From the NCBI GenBank assembly GCA_021030905.1, contig JAGFMI010000005.1, forward strand, positions 1-64,000: a DNA stretch of 64,000 bases, written 5' to 3'. The DNA comes from Pyrenula massariospora (taxonomy: Eukaryota; Ascomycota; Eurotiomycetes; Pyrenulales; Pyrenulaceae). Shown here one piece after another: positions 22,354 through 35,537 of the stretch. The notes beneath the pieces are model-generated. The model searched no databases. It saw nothing but the letters and a program-made list of their open reading frames with translations, and was not told the origin of the DNA. Both the position numbers and the translations under genes were made by a program. Position 1 is the first letter of the stretch. Each line of letters starts with the position of its first letter.

Positions 22354-23147
22354 GGTCCTACCTTTGATATCCTCTCGGTGTAGAGAAAGCTGTATAATGC
22401 GGGCTACTATGCGAGTCGTTCTGGAGATTTCCTGCACTCAAGAGTGATTCCCTGCCTTGACGTTTACGTTGACCGCCTCCGCTCTGACGCCGATCATTTC
22501 CTAGCGCTGAAGCGCCTCGACTACGTCGTCTCGCTGGAGAAAAGCCTGCCGATTGCGAGGAGATTCCATTTTGCATCGAATTCATTTCACGAGATTAATG
22601 TCTATTTAGATAATTGGTTAGGGGCGTGTTGTCAGCCGTAGGGCGACGTGGTCTGTGCCGTTAATATCACAGCCTTCTTTCAACAAGATCGAGCGTCAAC
22701 TCCGAACTTGCTCGAGAACAAGGAAACTTTACGCTTGCGCCTTTTTCATAACTCGATTATTTCTGATTTACTCATTATGTACAACTCGTACATCATCTGA
22801 CAAGCCGTACAGCGGCCAAAATAGATCTTAGAAAGCGAGAAAAATGCAGGGCCCGGCGGCTCCTCCATGCCCCCCTCTGTGCGTGTATGCAGTAACAAAA
22901 AAACCCGGCCCAATGTCCTCTCCCACACCTATTCGCTATGCCACAAAAGATAATGGAGGAACGGAAGATCTTGTGCTTGCGTAGCTTTCCCCGACCGAGG
23001 AACGTTTATCCCTGGTTTCCCAAGCGACCTCTGTTGGCTCGACTAGATCGTGTCGGACCATTGGCGCAATCTTAGGTCCAGAATTCCGTGTGACCAGAAA
23101 GCCAGTACATTTGAGCTATTCGTCAAAATACCTCCATAGAATCCTGC
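22354..23147. other. Intergenic stretch between decarboxylase and Zds genes
   Basis: The left part holds the decarboxylase promoter, the right part the 3' region of the Zds-type gene. Only short, unconvincing frames occur. Confidence 0.5.
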
Positions 23148-26100
23148 TCACCACATGTCGTCGTCATCATCCCCCTGGATCGAGTCACCAAAAGCGTCCG
23201 AATGCTGCTGATCGTAACTCCTATGATACCCACCGCCCGCTCCGTAAGCGCCATTTTCAAGGTGGTGTTTGCTTCCCCTCGAGCTCGGGCGACGGCCACC
23301 GTGCTCGCCATCGTACCCGTAAGAATCGCCGTTGCTGTCGCTATGTCCTGGCCCGTATGCACCTCCCGGACTGTGATGTTGCATGGTTGGGGTATGCTGT
23401 TGCGGCGGGGAGGCAGACATTTTCTGTTGGACATACTGCTGTTGCTGTTGAACATATCAGTAAATTTAATTGCAACAAGAAGAATAGACTACGGCGGAAT
23501 CGTACCTCTTGATAACGCTGATACTGTGTAAATTCTTCTGGCTGATCTTTTTTCTTCTGTTGCTGCTTGGCACTTGTGGGGAGATTCATCTGAGGATGCA
23601 TTTGTTGGACTTTAGCGAGGTAGCTGTACATAAAGTTGCTGAGAAGGACTTGAGAATACAAGGCGCGGCGAGGATTTGCTAGCTTGATGTGAGCCATCCG
23701 ATATATCGCTCTCTCTTCGAGAATGGAGAAGCGAGTCCAATTGTAGTCGATATCCGGTTTAAGCTGCCGTGGAGGAGGCTCTGGAGATAAGGCGCGGTTG
23801 GCGTATTTCTTTCCGCTCTCGCGATCACCCTTCTTCTTTCCTCCGCCGAAAATAGAAGAGAAAAGACCATCCTTTTCCTTCTTTGTGTCGCTTCCAGAGG
23901 ATTTCCGAGCGCTTTCCTTTTTGCGCTCTTCTTCAAGCCGGACGCTCTCCCGATCAAGGACCAGACTTTCCCGCCCACGATTGCCGCCGTCAATTGAGCT
24001 CTGGAGCACGTCAAGGCGAGTGTTTTCGTGCTTCTCAGGGGGCTTGATGATCCTCGCTTTAGGCTTTCTTGCGGCCTCTTCCTTCTGCTGTCTTTCTTTT
24101 TCTTGCTGTTCTTCTTTACCAAGCAGCCAACCCCAGCTTGATTTTCGGGGCTCTTCCCTCTTAATTTTAGTAAGACGACTATCGGCTTTCTTATCTTCTG
24201 TCAACATTGGAACGAATGATAAGTCATTGGTGGAGTGATGACCAGGTAATGGGGATGGCTTAGCGGACATCTGATCAAGAGTCTGTGGACTTTTCGATCG
24301 ATTTTGACTTTCGGGTTGACGTGATCCAGCCCGAGGTGGTGCCGGTTTTATAAGCTGTGGGTTTTGTGGCGACGTTGACCGCGGTGGTACATGAGAAGAG
24401 CTTCTTTCTGGATGCTGCCGAGCATTGTTCTGTATGTTCGTTTTATCCGTGCCCGATGTCGAGTGTTGAATCGGCGGTGATTGTATACGCGGTGGAGAAG
24501 GTGGTCTTGTTTGTTGTTGCTGTTGATGTTGAGTCGGTGGAGTTTGAACAACAATGTGAGGTACGGTCTGGTTTTCAGGTGGAATGATAAGGCTGGACCG
24601 GCCACCAGAGCTTATGCGGGATTCCCAACGCTTGACTTGGGTAGGGGCATCTTGCTGCGGTGGGTCTGGCTTCGGCTCAGGCTCAGGGTGGGGAGCGGAT
24701 TGCGGCTGATCAAAGTGCGGCATGTCAGCTGAAAACGCCGATGTCGTCGACTGACTTCTTCCTGGACGAGAAAAATTCGTCGTAATCGGAGGCAATCGTG
24801 GAGGCTCGTCAGCAATTCTAAAGGCGTTCCTGTCATCCACAGTAGCAGAGGATGGAGTGAAATCGTCAGTGGACGTGACCGGAGATTCTGCGATTGGAGA
24901 CGGAGCTTGAGCCTCAGCAGCTCGTGCCATGCGTCTTGCAAAGGTAGCTCGATCAGTGGATGGTTTCTTCTGTTGACTTCCTCTTCGATATGTCGTCCTA
25001 GTTGATCTTCGAAGACTCGCTCCAGGGGCTGCAGGGATGATGGGTATTTCGTCCCCTGCAGGACTTTCCGCTACAGGCGATTGGTTCTGCTGCTGTGCAG
25101 ATTCAAGGCTCATCCGTTGAAGCTTCTGTGGATCTGTCACCAATTGTTCTAGTTCACGCAGGTTCGGGTTTTTTCTCTGTGGTCTTGCGGACATAGACCG
25201 CTTTCGTTCGAGTATTTCCGCACCGTCTTCGTACCCATCGGCCCCTCGGCCGTTGGAATTATCAATTTGTCGCGACAACATTGACTTTTTCCTTCGCAAA
25301 CTTGTCCTAGCTACCCCCAAAGATGCTGATCGCTGTGCTATTGGTTCATCCACCGGAGAGAACTCGTCAGATCTTCTTTTGATTTGTTCCGCCTTATTCT
25401 CAAGGAATGCTTTGAATTCTTTGGGTGCCAACTCAGGATGAACTCTAGCAGGAACCCAGAATAGTCGGGATGCATCTTCCTCTCCAGCAGCAGGACTTGG
25501 CGGGCTGCCGGGAACATTCAGAGCCGGTAGATCTGGGTCGCCGGTCGCCGCAACGTCCATAGACATTCTCCTCAGCGCTTGCAAATTGCTCAGCTCTTGC
25601 GCTACTGCAGCCGGGCTCGACTCATAATCAATATCGTTGAGAGGGAAAGACGAAGTCGCTGTCTCTGAAGGTGCTCGCGGTCTCGCACTCCTGGGCGAGG
25701 TCTCTTCGCGTTCCCAAGAGGCATTTCGCATTGCTTTAGGCCGTGATTGTCCATTTGGCTGTTCCCTTTGTCGGGTTGCCGGTGGTGATGATTGTACCGG
25801 GCCACCACTAGTGGGATACGATTGCTCGGAAGACATTTTTCTGCCGGGCGTATTTCGTGACAGTGGACTTCGTGGACCCTGCTGGGCTTCGCTGTACAAA
25901 TGCCGGCTATTTTCGATATTATTGCTTAATGGTGATGTAGAATAGCTGAGGGGTCTAGATTCGCGGCGGCCATCGTAGCTGTCGTTGTCCTCATACATAT
26001 ATCCAATCGCCTCGGTCACATGGTGATTGTCATCGCTGATCGACAACTGAGGGGCATGTCCTCTCCTGCTGTAGCCGCGATCGTGCTCTCGGGGTCTTGA

Positions 26101-26309
26101 AGATGTCTATAATGAGTGATAAATGTCAGCACTGGCAGTGCAAAGTTTGTGATAGGAGCGTAAAGGAGGGACGGTGAACATGGGCAAAATTCTCCTTGCC
26201 AGCTGCAAGCCCCTCAAAAGCCGACAAGTTGGACTAGTGGTCCGGGGAGAATGATAGGCGCAGCTGAAGTAGCCCGGGTTATCGCGATCGTCCCGAAACG
26301 TACCTGCAT
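23148..26309 (-). CDS. Zds1/Zds2-type regulator of PP2A
   Basis: Three exons, 26309..26304, 26106..23506 and 23444..23148, give 967 aa. The first exon is only ATGCAG; it is followed by a 197-bp intron (GTACGT donor, TATAG acceptor), and an in-frame stop lies just upstream of that ATG. The join brings in the conserved N-terminal block GHAPQLSISDDNHHVTEAIG. The middle is long, disordered and rich in Ser, Pro, Gln and basic residues. The conserved C-terminal Zds_C region lies near 785-835, with DYNWTRFSILEERAIYRM followed by HIKLANPRRALYSQVLLSN. A second intron of 61 bp leads to a Gly/His/Asp-rich tail. In yeasts Zds proteins bind PP2A-Cdc55 and steer mitotic entry and exit and polarity. The tail ends in an acidic DDDDDMW. 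Confidence 0.86.
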
Positions 26310-27212
26310 GAATGAATGCTTGGGGTCTCAGAACTCCCTTTTGCAGAGGACCGGTGGCCGACAAACTCTCAAGATGGTCTGCGCCGTGAGCGAAGCTCTG
26401 TAGTAATAGGGGATGGACTCGGGCTTTGCATGCTAAGATGGTGCAGCACACACGAAATAGTCGCTAGCAATTGGGTATTATAAGCTCGAAGGAATGATGT
26501 ACCGCGTGACGAGCGAGAGAAGAACAAGCTATATCGCAAACGCCCTTTGGAGAACGTACATCATGAATACCTAGTCCTGGACCTCAGATAGCGAGTGGGC
26601 AATCGCTGTCTGGGTTTAGCGCACACCGACTCTGCACCTAGCGCTGCGTCGCTGCTCCAGTGCTTTTCAAGCCCGGACACACATAGCCCCGCTCCGGCCG
26701 GCCGTCCGCCCTTAGCACCACGTCGAAAAGGCTGGTCAATGTTTGCTCTATCTGTCTATCAATGAGATATGCATTTTTTACGCGTCTCTTTGGTGGTATC
26801 CACCCTATCTGAGTATCACTTGAGACCCATTGACATATACGGTTCCACCCTTTTCATTGATTGTTTTGGTCCGACTGACGTTGGTGTGTGGCAATGGGCT
26901 GAACCCAGAGCCGCAGGGAAAAGGGGCAGCCCCAGGCTGAGCACCAGCCTTACCAACGCTCAGTGGATTCCACCCAAACCAAGCCAAAGACTCTCTGCAA
27001 CCGCCGACAAGCACCCATCTTTCACAATGCTACAGTGCCATTGCGTTCCCCTTTTTGTGGAACGCAAGATAACTGAACATTGTATGCAACCACTGATACG
27101 TCGTGGCGAAAGCTTGAGACCCGGCCACATTGGACTTGGCCGTAGAAGCTTGTTGCCTCAACAAGTTCCAAGCAGTTGCCTTTTATGCAAGCTTGTGCTG
27201 CTTTTCCTCTAT
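26310..27212. other. Spacer between Zds and Gem1 genes
   Basis: Zds promoter and 5' leader on the left, Gem1 3' end on the right; both genes point left. An open frame at about 26107-26451 on the minus strand overlaps the Zds intron and is not supported as coding. Confidence 0.5.
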
Positions 27213-29177
27213 TCACCCTTCCTTTCCTGCACTTCGCCTCCAAATCACCGCCGCTGCGGCGCCCACGCACACTACGGCACCCAACGCCATCCCAAAATTC
27301 ATCATCCGCTCGTAGCTTCTCTCCTCTTCATCAATCTTAGGAAAGGCGCTTGCCGGTTGTAGCGCTGCCTGTGCAATTGCAACAAAGGCTTCCTGTATAC
27401 TCTCCCACGTTGCGCTCGTATGAAGCGGGGTGCCCTGGGGCATGCGCTGGGTCATTGCGGTGTATTCATCTGGTTGTATCTGGGCACGTTGGGTCGTTCG
27501 ATCTAGGTCAGCTTTCAGCGCGAGGTATACTGAGGGGAGATCTTCGAGGTGAGTGTAGGTGCTACGAAGAGAAGGGATGTAAGCGAATGAGTCGGGGTCG
27601 GAAGAGTCATAGGTGTAGACGACCACGTCACATTGATCGAGGAGCTTCGGGGCGTTGTCGAGGTGGGCTGGCACGGAAGGTGTACCTGTTTCTGAGAGAA
27701 TTAAATAGCATTGCCGACCACCTGGGAGCTCCACAGTGTTGCAGGCCACCCTCGGCGATAGTGTCGGATGGTAAGTCGAGTCAAATTGGCGAGCGAGGAA
27801 TGCTGAGAGGAGTGTAGACTTCCCACTGCCTGGAGCTCCGACAACAGTGGCGAGGAGGACTGTGCGGGACGTAGGCGGTGTCGTGTGACGGGACTTTGGG
27901 CCACGCCGTTTGCGAGGTTTCGTTACTTTCAGCGCTGCAGTGGTGCCATTGGGAGATTCGAAACCCAGGTATGCAAGATATTCTAAAGTCGTTCGAGGGG
28001 ACGTAAATGTGGTCATTGACCATTGCGCAAGCCAACCTTGAAGAGTTACGTGACCGGCCTCATTGCGAACAACAGATGAAGGAAAATCTTCCTCGAGCCA
28101 CTGGGGAGGGATCCCAGGAGTTGGAGCAAACAAGGAGGACAACTCAGCCGATGAGAGAGCACCAGAATTGTCTTTATCAGAGGTGAGGAAGAGATCAACG
28201 AAAAACCGATATCCGGCAGGTGAAAGCTCGGCAGAGGAGAACGAGGGAATTGGGAACTTCGGGTGGAAAAACGATTCTTGTAAAGAGAGCGAGTCAGTGT
28301 ATTGGAAAGTGCGTAAAATAGTCCAGATGGTTTCATGGCGGCCTTTCTCAGCGTATAGCTTGTTCAGATATAGAAAGCCGGTCGAGGAGATGCCATTGAG
28401 GGACACCCCTTCTGGGAGCGCCCGGCTAATTGTCTCCTTGATATATTGACGATCCTCCTCGTTCAATGGCTTACTGAAGCATTTAGATTGGAACGAGTCC
28501 AATTCTTTGTCACTGAGATAGCCATCTTGGTCTCTATCACAAAGATAGAAGACTCGTTGTAAAGCTGCGACAGCTGCGGGCTTGAGCACGCTCTCTCTTG
28601 AGTCGAAAAGCGGTGCAATTGGATGTGTAACAGATTTCTGGCAGAGAAAGAAAGCCTCATTGACATTGTAATGTTCCCTAGCACTTGTCCGTATGCATGC
28701 ATCTATTTCCTTGAACTCTGCCATAACCGGCAACATTTCTTCTTCCGTCACCTGGGCAGGGGTGACATTTTTAGCAAGGTCAGCCTTATTGGCGCAAAGA
28801 ACGACGGGGACATTCACTCCAAGAGAGCGGAAGTGTGGCAGCCAAAAGAGTGCGACTCGTTCATAGCTATAGTGGTCCGAATATACCAGAAGAATCACAT
28901 TCGACTTCCGTATTTCACGCGCTAGGCTTGTTCTCTCTTGTGGGAGGGCAGACGTATCAACGACGGTAGTAACAACATTTTCCGGGGTTCCGATCGTAGG
29001 AGGAATGGTGACTTGAGGAAGGACTGGCTGTATTTTATTGCTAACGAATGTATCCTTTACCAGTCCAGCAATAAGACTGGACTTCCCACAACCTTCATCC
29101 CCGCAAACACAGATGCGCACTGAGATAAGATCAGCGGTAACTCTCTTGCTGATGGAGGAAAACATGCCCGAAGCCAT
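27213..29177 (-). CDS. gem1: Mitochondrial Rho GTPase Miro/Gem1
   Basis: One exon, 654 aa from the ATG at 29177. Domains in order: N-terminal GTPase with P-loop GDEGCGKS (26-33), the [12 protein letters not shown] switch region and NKAD (130-133); EF-hand one, [12 protein letters not shown] (214-225); EF-hand two, [12 protein letters not shown] (334-345); C-terminal GTPase with P-loop GAPGSGKS (447-454); and a tail anchor at about 627-645 followed by WRRSAGKEG. This is the full Miro layout. Gem1 sits in the outer mitochondrial membrane and acts in mitochondrial shape, inheritance and the ER-mitochondria tether. The N-terminus is about 20 residues longer than the usual start just before [11 protein letters not shown] sequence like an acceptor (ATCTCAG) lies exactly there, so an unseen upstream first exon is possible. 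Confidence 0.93.
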   Translation of the reverse strand: MASGMFSSISKRVTADLISVRICVCGDEGCGKSSLIAGLVKDTFVSNKIQPVLPQVTIPPTIGTPENVVTTVVDTSALPQERTSLAREIRKSNVILLVYSDHYSYERVALFWLPHFRSLGVNVPVVLCANKADLAKNVTPAQVTEEEMLPVMAEFKEIDACIRTSAREHYNVNEAFFLCQKSVTHPIAPLFDSRESVLKPAAVAALQRVFYLCDRDQDGYLSDKELDSFQSKCFSKPLNEEDRQYIKETISRALPEGVSLNGISSTGFLYLNKLYAEKGRHETIWTILRTFQYTDSLSLQESFFHPKFPIPSFSSAELSPAGYRFFVDLFLTSDKDNSGALSSAELSSLFAPTPGIPPQWLEEDFPSSVVRNEAGHVTLQGWLAQWSMTTFTSPRTTLEYLAYLGFESPNGTTAALKVTKPRKRRGPKSRHTTPPTSRTVLLATVVGAPGSGKSTLLSAFLARQFDSTYHPTLSPRVACNTVELPGGRQCYLILSETGTPSVPAHLDNAPKLLDQCDVVVYTYDSSDPDSFAYIPSLRSTYTHLEDLPSVYLALKADLDRTTQRAQIQPDEYTAMTQRMPQGTPLHTSATWESIQEAFVAIAQAALQPASAFPKIDEEERSYERMMNFGMALGAVVCVGAAAAVIWRRSAGKEG

Positions 29178-29644
29178 TTGTATGCTCGGTCGCCTCAACG
29201 CCTCAGGGCAATACTAGACTCCTCAATGGCCGGCGGCTCACATGCTCTGTAAAAACCGAGGGAAAAGCTATTATGGCGCGCATCGTAGATTCCTTCAACG
29301 CACTCTGACAATTCCAATACGCTACATTTCAGTGCTTTGGAACTAGAAAAGGAGTAAATATACGGCGCAATGAAAGCGACAAACAGTCGCATGAACTAGA
29401 AGCCCATTAAATAGGTGACCGAGGCAGCTTGCTACGAACCCTCGAAAAGCATTCTCCGACCCGCCCCCAAATTTGGAGTAATGTTTGTAAAGTTTGCACA
29501 GTGGCACAGCGACGGCGAGCTGCGTCACCGTTCCACACTGTCATCCGATTGCTCCCATACAAACACCTTCTGCTGACCTTGCCCTTGACATTACTCTTTT
29601 CATTTTCACAAGTTTTGTGTGCAGTTATTGATTCAACTTTCGTG
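29178..29644. promoter_or_regulatory. Bidirectional promoter region Gem1 / Ysc84-like
   Basis: The two genes diverge across 467 bp, so both promoters must lie here. No TATA box or known operator was identified. The arrangement is seen directly; shared regulation is not implied. Confidence 0.5.
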
Positions 29645-31021
29645 ATGCCGTTCGGGATCAATAATCCTTTGCCCTCGTCTCTTCGGAGTAAGCTCGCTGA
29701 CCTGATCCCCCGAGAAGGCTGCCTGAGTAGCTGACAGCTTTGCAGGCGAATGCAAGAAAGCCGGAAAGATCCTCGCCTCTTTTGTAGACCCAAGACAAGC
29801 GTTTGGCCCTGACAAAATCATACCTCCTCAAATACTTTCCAATGCGAAGGTTTGCAGCCTTCACACCAAACCCCTCACCTCAGCTTATTGTTCACTTTAG
29901 GGTCTTGCGGTCATTACCCAATTCAAGGCTGGCTTTCTTGGATCTGCACGTTTCGGCTCCGGCCTCGTTGTTGCTCGCTTATCAGATGGATCGTGGTCTG
30001 CACCTTCTGCAATAGGCACTGTCGGCGGCGGGTTCGGTGGACAGATTGGCTTCGAGCTCACTGATTTCGTCTTCATACTCAACGACTATGCGGCTGTTCG
30101 CGCGTTCTCTCAGATGGCCTCTGTTACTCTTGGCGGCAACGTCTCGATAGCAGCTGGGCCAGTTGGTCGTAATGCTGAAGCAGCGGGAGCAGCAAGCTTA
30201 AAGGGCCTTGCTGGGGTATTCTCATACTCCAAAACCAAAGGACTATTCGCTGGCGTGAGTTTGGAAGGAAGCGTCTTGATAGAGAGAAGGGATGCCAACG
30301 AAAAGCTGTACAACGGCAAGATTACGGCAAAACAGCTTCTGGAGGGCAGCATACGGCCGCCTCCAGCTGCCGACCCATTGATGCGCGTCCTCAACACTCG
30401 AGTCTTTTCTGGAAATTATTCAAACGGCAATTCTGACGCCATGTACAATGATATTCCCATTTACGATGACAGGCACGACAACGTCGTTTGGGATGGTCGT
30501 TCCGGAGATGCATATGGCGAGGGTATGAGAAGAGATCGCGCGGGCTCTCTTAACAATTCTGGAGATTACGAATACCATGATACTCCTCGACGAGCAAATA
30601 CTTGGGCTGACGACGTTTACGACCGACCTGCCGGAAATCGCGCCTCATTTGCTACGAGAGCTAATCCGAGCGAAACTTTTGACACCATATCCTCTCGAAG
30701 TCGCAGCAGCACCTTTGACGACTCTGGAAAACCCATGCGTCCTACTGCGCCAAAGCCAGTCTTCAAGCAACGAACGGGGTCTCTTGGCAAAGATCAAGCC
30801 ATTGCTCTCTACACTTTCGACGCCGATCAAGCGGGGGACCTTGGCTTCAAGAAAGGCGATGTCATTACTATTACCAAACGAACCGACAACAAAACGGCAG
30901 ACTGGTGGACTGGCAGGATCGGAGAGAGAACAGGAATATTTCCAAGGTAGGATGTCCATTTCTAGAACCTAGACCATAACCTAACGAGACACTTAGCAAT
31001 TACGTTGAGACGGTATCGTGA
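29645..31021 (+). CDS. Ysc84/Lsb3-like SYLF-SH3 actin-patch protein
   Basis: Four exons, 29645..29687, 29746..29849, 29901..30946 and 30997..31021, give 405 aa, with introns of 58, 51 and 50 bp. All phases fit, and the joins rebuild conserved SYLF sequence: NNPLPSSLRSECKKAGKILA, then FVDPRQAFGPDKIIPP, then GSARFGSGLVVARLSDGSW. The lipid-binding SYLF domain fills residues 1 to about 225. A Ser/Arg-rich linker follows, and an SH3 domain occupies about 346-405 (ALYTFDADQAGDLGFKKGD...WWTGRIGERTGIFPSNYVE). The tiny last exon supplies NYVE, the conserved SH3 end, which the unspliced frame would lose to a stop. Yeast homologues bind PI(3,5)P2-type lipids and actin, and act at endocytic patches with Las17/Sla1. 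Confidence 0.93.
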
Positions 31022-31839
31022 CTTTCAGAAACATCGGCTGGGAGATTCAAAGGGCACAGTATTGCTTTTATTTGCGCCGGGGTCTCTATGGGCTACTCAT
31101 ATTCCTTATTCAGAGTCGCGTCATTTTTGCTATCAATTTGAAGCATGCTTGGAGCGCTGGAGTATTCTCGGTGCTTGCAGTTTGCGGGCGGGTGCTTTGA
31201 GGGTTTGCCATGGGCGCAGAGGACTGCATAACGGCGCTCCGGGCCAGGCGCCGGTCATCAGCTCAGAGATACCATGCCTCGCGAATTGAAATCCTTTTGC
31301 GTTCGATCTCCGTACACTTCGTTGATCAGTGTTGCAGCGTGCCACAACCGTACGCGATTCAGGTGATGCCGCATTGGCCGCTTAGCGTGTAATCCAACAA
31401 TTGTCGGCTCGAGTGACGCCTGTGGCTTGATCATGTGGCTTGTTGTTGGAATGACGTCGAGGTGGATATCTGCAATGTTGCATTGATGCGGCATGGGAAA
31501 AGATGTAGATCTAGTCCACAAGCTTTACATTGCACCCAGCTTCTTCTTGGAACCGCATCAACATTACTCTGGCATCCTTTTTCGATTGCAACACTTTGCA
31601 TTCTTGGCCAGCACATCTCTTTCATGAGCCTGGGTTTTAAGAATTCCACCCTGTGACACGACGCATTCGATAACAGTCCCAGGTAGGAGGTTTCCTTTTC
31701 TTTAGCGATGCCCTCAGCAGGCGGTTTCCTTGCAAAGCTCACCTGCCGTCGGCGTCTATGAGTTAGCTACCAACTCTCTTCCCTTACTTGCGCAATGCAC
31801 AGCAGCATCGTTCATCGTTCATAATTTTACTTAAGCATT
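31022..31839. other. Spacer between Ysc84-like and Slm-like genes
   Basis: Both flanking genes point right. It holds the 3' end of the first and the promoter of the second. Overlapping short frames on both strands have no family content. Confidence 0.5.
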
Positions 31840-33516
31840 ATGTTTACTGACACATGGCTAAAGGCAAAGCGGGTAGCTTCCTCAGGCAACCTGCGATCAA
31901 AGCCTCTCGAGGCAACACCACAGACTCATCCCCCGACCTATTCTGAGTCGACGGAGCCTAAGCTACTGCACGGCAAAATGGCCGCGCAGGAGAAGATGGA
32001 CCTACCTAGTCGCTCGGCGACGACAGCAACTAATGCGACCTCAGACGACGAGGCTGTACCGGGAGGCGATCCCAGCACGACAACTGGTTTGCTTCAGGAA
32101 CGAACACAAGCTTGGAAGCACATGTGCGGATATTTGGAAGGATACATAACGGCTGTTGCAAAAGACGAGAAGACGAAGTGTAAGGAGCAAGAGCGTATCC
32201 TAAAGGTAACGGTCCAATTCCATGTCTCGAGCCTATCTCCATAGTGCTTGAAAACTCCCTTCTCGTTTCCGCTCTGATACGGTTTACAGTCGGTCTCAAA
32301 CCCTCTGAAGGAGGGTCATCACTTCGACCAGGCTCTGGGGGGTGTTGCAGGCTTGTTCGAGAATATTCGAAGCAACACTCAAGGCATTGCGAATCTCCAC
32401 ACCGAAACTTCGAAGAACCTCTCAGGAACAGTACTCCCTCAACTTGAACGGTTACATAAGGAAATAAAAGCCAAGAACAAGGAGATTAACTCTGGCGCTG
32501 CCAAAGGTGCCAAAGCAATCGATAATGCTCGGAACTCATCACAGAAACACATTGAACTTCTAGGAACTCATACAGGGAACTTTGACAGCACTGGAGGTCA
32601 CGTTCCATCGCAACATGACCCCTATATCATTCAGCGCCAGATCCATCACCGCCTTAATAAGCAGATTATCGAAGAGAATAACCACCGCAATGATATTTTG
32701 ACAGTTCAGAATAACTTTGCTCAATTTGAAGCCCATGTCCTCCAGACGGTTCAGGCGGCTTTCAGTTCATTCATCCAGATTATGGGCGGGCAAGCAGACC
32801 GCCACAAGGCTATTTACGGCGACATAACAGCCACTGCTCAGCAGATGCCTCTTGATTTCGAATGGAATGGCTTCGTCAAGCGCTACGATAATGTTCTCGT
32901 AAATCCAAACGCACCACTTCGATCAATGTCCAATATTAGTTTCCCTAATCAAGGCCATCGAGCGACCAAGCCCTTAATCGAAGGGTCGTTGGAGCGCAAG
33001 AGCCGGGCAATAGGCGCACTCAAAGGATACAGCTCGGGCTACTATGCTGTCACACCATCTGGCTATCTACATGAGTTCAAGGACGATGATGATTATCGAA
33101 AGGACCCAACTCCCGAGCATTCTCTGTATCTCCCTGACTGTGTCATTGGCGCAGTCGATGGCACCAAGTTCCAGATCAAAGGCAAGAGCGTGGCCGGCGG
33201 TAAATTAGGAAGCAAAATGAGTATCACGAGCGATTACCAGTTCAAAGCCCACACTGCTGGAGATGCTGAGAAATGGAGGGAAATCATTGCGAGCCAGTCC
33301 GGTAAAGCTACTGAGAGTGTACCGACTAGTCCTGCAGGCTCGAGGAATGTTAGCGGCAACCAGGAGCAAGTGATGAGTCCGGGTGCGATGGATGGAGAGC
33401 AGGAGGAGGGTATCGTGGCAAGAAGCGACACCGTGAAGAGTACAGGTCAAGGCAGCCACTTTCAGACGAAGCCTGCCGAGAATGAGCTGGAGGAGAGGAA
33501 GTATGTGCAGGCTTGA
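31840..33516 (+). CDS. Slm1-like PH-domain / F-BAR-like eisosome-TORC2 protein
   Basis: Two exons, 31840..32205 and 32290..33516, joined in phase 0 across an 84-bp intron (GTAACG donor, TTACAG acceptor), give 530 aa. After a disordered N-terminus, residues about 85-330 form a long helical region (ERTQAWKHMCGYLEGYI, then KNLSGTVLPQLERLHKEIKAKNKE split in two) typical of the F-BAR-like part of Slm proteins. A PH domain lies at about 350-457 (PLIEGSLERKS, GYYAVTPSGYLHEF, AEKWREII). Yeast Slm1/Slm2 bind PI(4,5)P2 at the plasma membrane, relay membrane stress to TORC2-Ypk1 and are calcineurin targets. The Ser/Glu-rich tail after the PH domain probably carries phosphosites. Family is firm; the role in this species is by homology. 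Confidence 0.9.
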
Positions 33517-35537
33517 TGTGAAGCTTGCACGAGCAAGATTATGATAGAAAGAGAGTGCTCCGTTTCCACACCTTGATAATATCTCTTAGACGATATGACT
33601 TCGCTCAAGAATCTTCAATGATAATGATAATCAACATAATAATATGCATTTCTCAAAAAGGTCTCGAAGAATTAATTCAAAACGCTCTCGAGGATCCTCC
33701 CCACAAAGGCCAAGATTTTTTCTTCGTCAAATGAAAATCTCGCTCGGCGCCTATGAGAACCAACTGGGACTACTAATCAATTCTTCTAGATCTAGTTTGT
33801 GAAAACCACAACCCAAGGAAGGCATCAATTACACTAGAATCAAGATGATCTTCGTTTTCGCGCCGAGCGACACCTCGAAATGTAGAAATTCTCCGCTCCA
33901 GAGCCTCATAGAATCCGCCCCGTCATGAGCAAACAAGATCCTCTGCTGGAATCAGTAGCAAAATCGCCATGTTTGGTCTAGGCGTCTCATCTTCAGCCTC
34001 GGAGATGCAGAATGTTCGACGATTGGATTACTTTGACCGGAGACTCAATGCCGTATCCGGCGTATTTGAATGCTCCTATTCTCGGCGAGCTGGGAATCCA
34101 AAGGGCCTTGGCGTTGCACAGATTACGGAACCTTGCTTTAGGAGGCATGAAAAGCTGAGGAAGTTTAGTCCGTGAAAGATGTCGGAGAAATTGGTGCGGA
34201 AGAGGCTGACACTAAAGAAACTAAAGAAACTAAAGGTAGAATCTCTTCAATGAGACCTAATTAGGATATCATGGCAAGAGCCGATTTAGTAACAACTCAA
34301 ACCATACGACAGTTGAGACTTTCGTCAATTCTGCTGGAATCTTCATCACGTTGATATTCATCCTTACTAGGACACTAATCCAAACCGCTTATGATCACAA
34401 TTCCGTGCGAAAAGGATCCGCTTGAAGGAATGAAATTCTTGCCTCTTCAGCATGCGGTATCTCCGAATGCCATTGTCCTTACTCTTCCTTTCCTTGCCAT
34501 TCTTTCCATGATCTTCGCTAACGATCTTCTACGCGTCGCAAACCACGTCTCCGATAAGTCTGTACGTGGGTGATGTTGTTGGCGATATCAAGGCGGCATC
34601 GCCAACAACCGCTCGCCGTTGCTTTTAGACTTTAATTGTATCTTCCTGACTGCCCTAGATTGAGAACCTCTGCACCGACGCTCTTCACCGATGCTGATAT
34701 GCAGGAGCAAGGATCCATCTTCAAGCAATGATTCTGTAAATCCCCTTCCAGTGGACCAAGCTTGATTAACTGCACCGAGACCTTCTTGCGCACCGATCAA
34801 ACTTTTATACAGACAGACCGCCAGACAACATCTTTTTCGGACTTTTGGAACGATACACATGTGCTGAGTACAGTGTCCAGGATAGGGAGCGTGGCATATG
34901 TGCCCCCTTGGAAGGCCGCGCCACCAACAACCACGGGAGCTAAGATTGGATCAAAGACAATATCCGTGGTGGCTTCTTCGACAGCCACCGTAGGCGCTCA
35001 GGGGCCAAGTGTGCTGTAATGGTAGGGGTGAAGACCATAACACTGTTTGCTGTGATCCTGATGAGGATCATTGCAGCTTAGATTTAACGCTTACAAGCGA
35101 GGCTTAGCTGACATAAAAGCCAGGATCGAGTTTTTATCTTCGCCACGTGAATGAGTAGGTGTGTTAACGCTTTGGAGAGTGAAATAATGGAGCTCGCAGC
35201 CTTCACCGCAGGTTCAGCTAAATCCTTGGTACCGTTCACATCCGATCTAAGAGTGCGACTTGCCGGTCGTTAACACCCAAGTTTGTGATTACACATGCAT
35301 TTACCCGCAAGGTATGGAGCAGTGATGCAGGATGAAACACTACTTGTATTTATTGTCACCATTTTTCAAGAAGTCTTTGTTTACCACGAAAACATTTATT
35401 TCCTAGCTTGTCCCCTTCTTACTTAACCATCTCCTAATCATTTCCAAACCCTCAATTCCAAAGTATCTAGATCAAAGTACATTTGCTGTTCCAAACATTA
35501 ATCTCCTATCCTGCCTGGGTGCTACGAGATTTACAAA
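33517..35537. other. 2.0-kb gene-free region
   Basis: No gene is supported. A short tandem array of ACTAAAGAA (almost three copies) lies near 34210-34234. The last few hundred bases, with pyrimidine-rich stretches near 35400-35520, are the likely promoter and leader of the dynamin-like gene. Confidence 0.5.
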
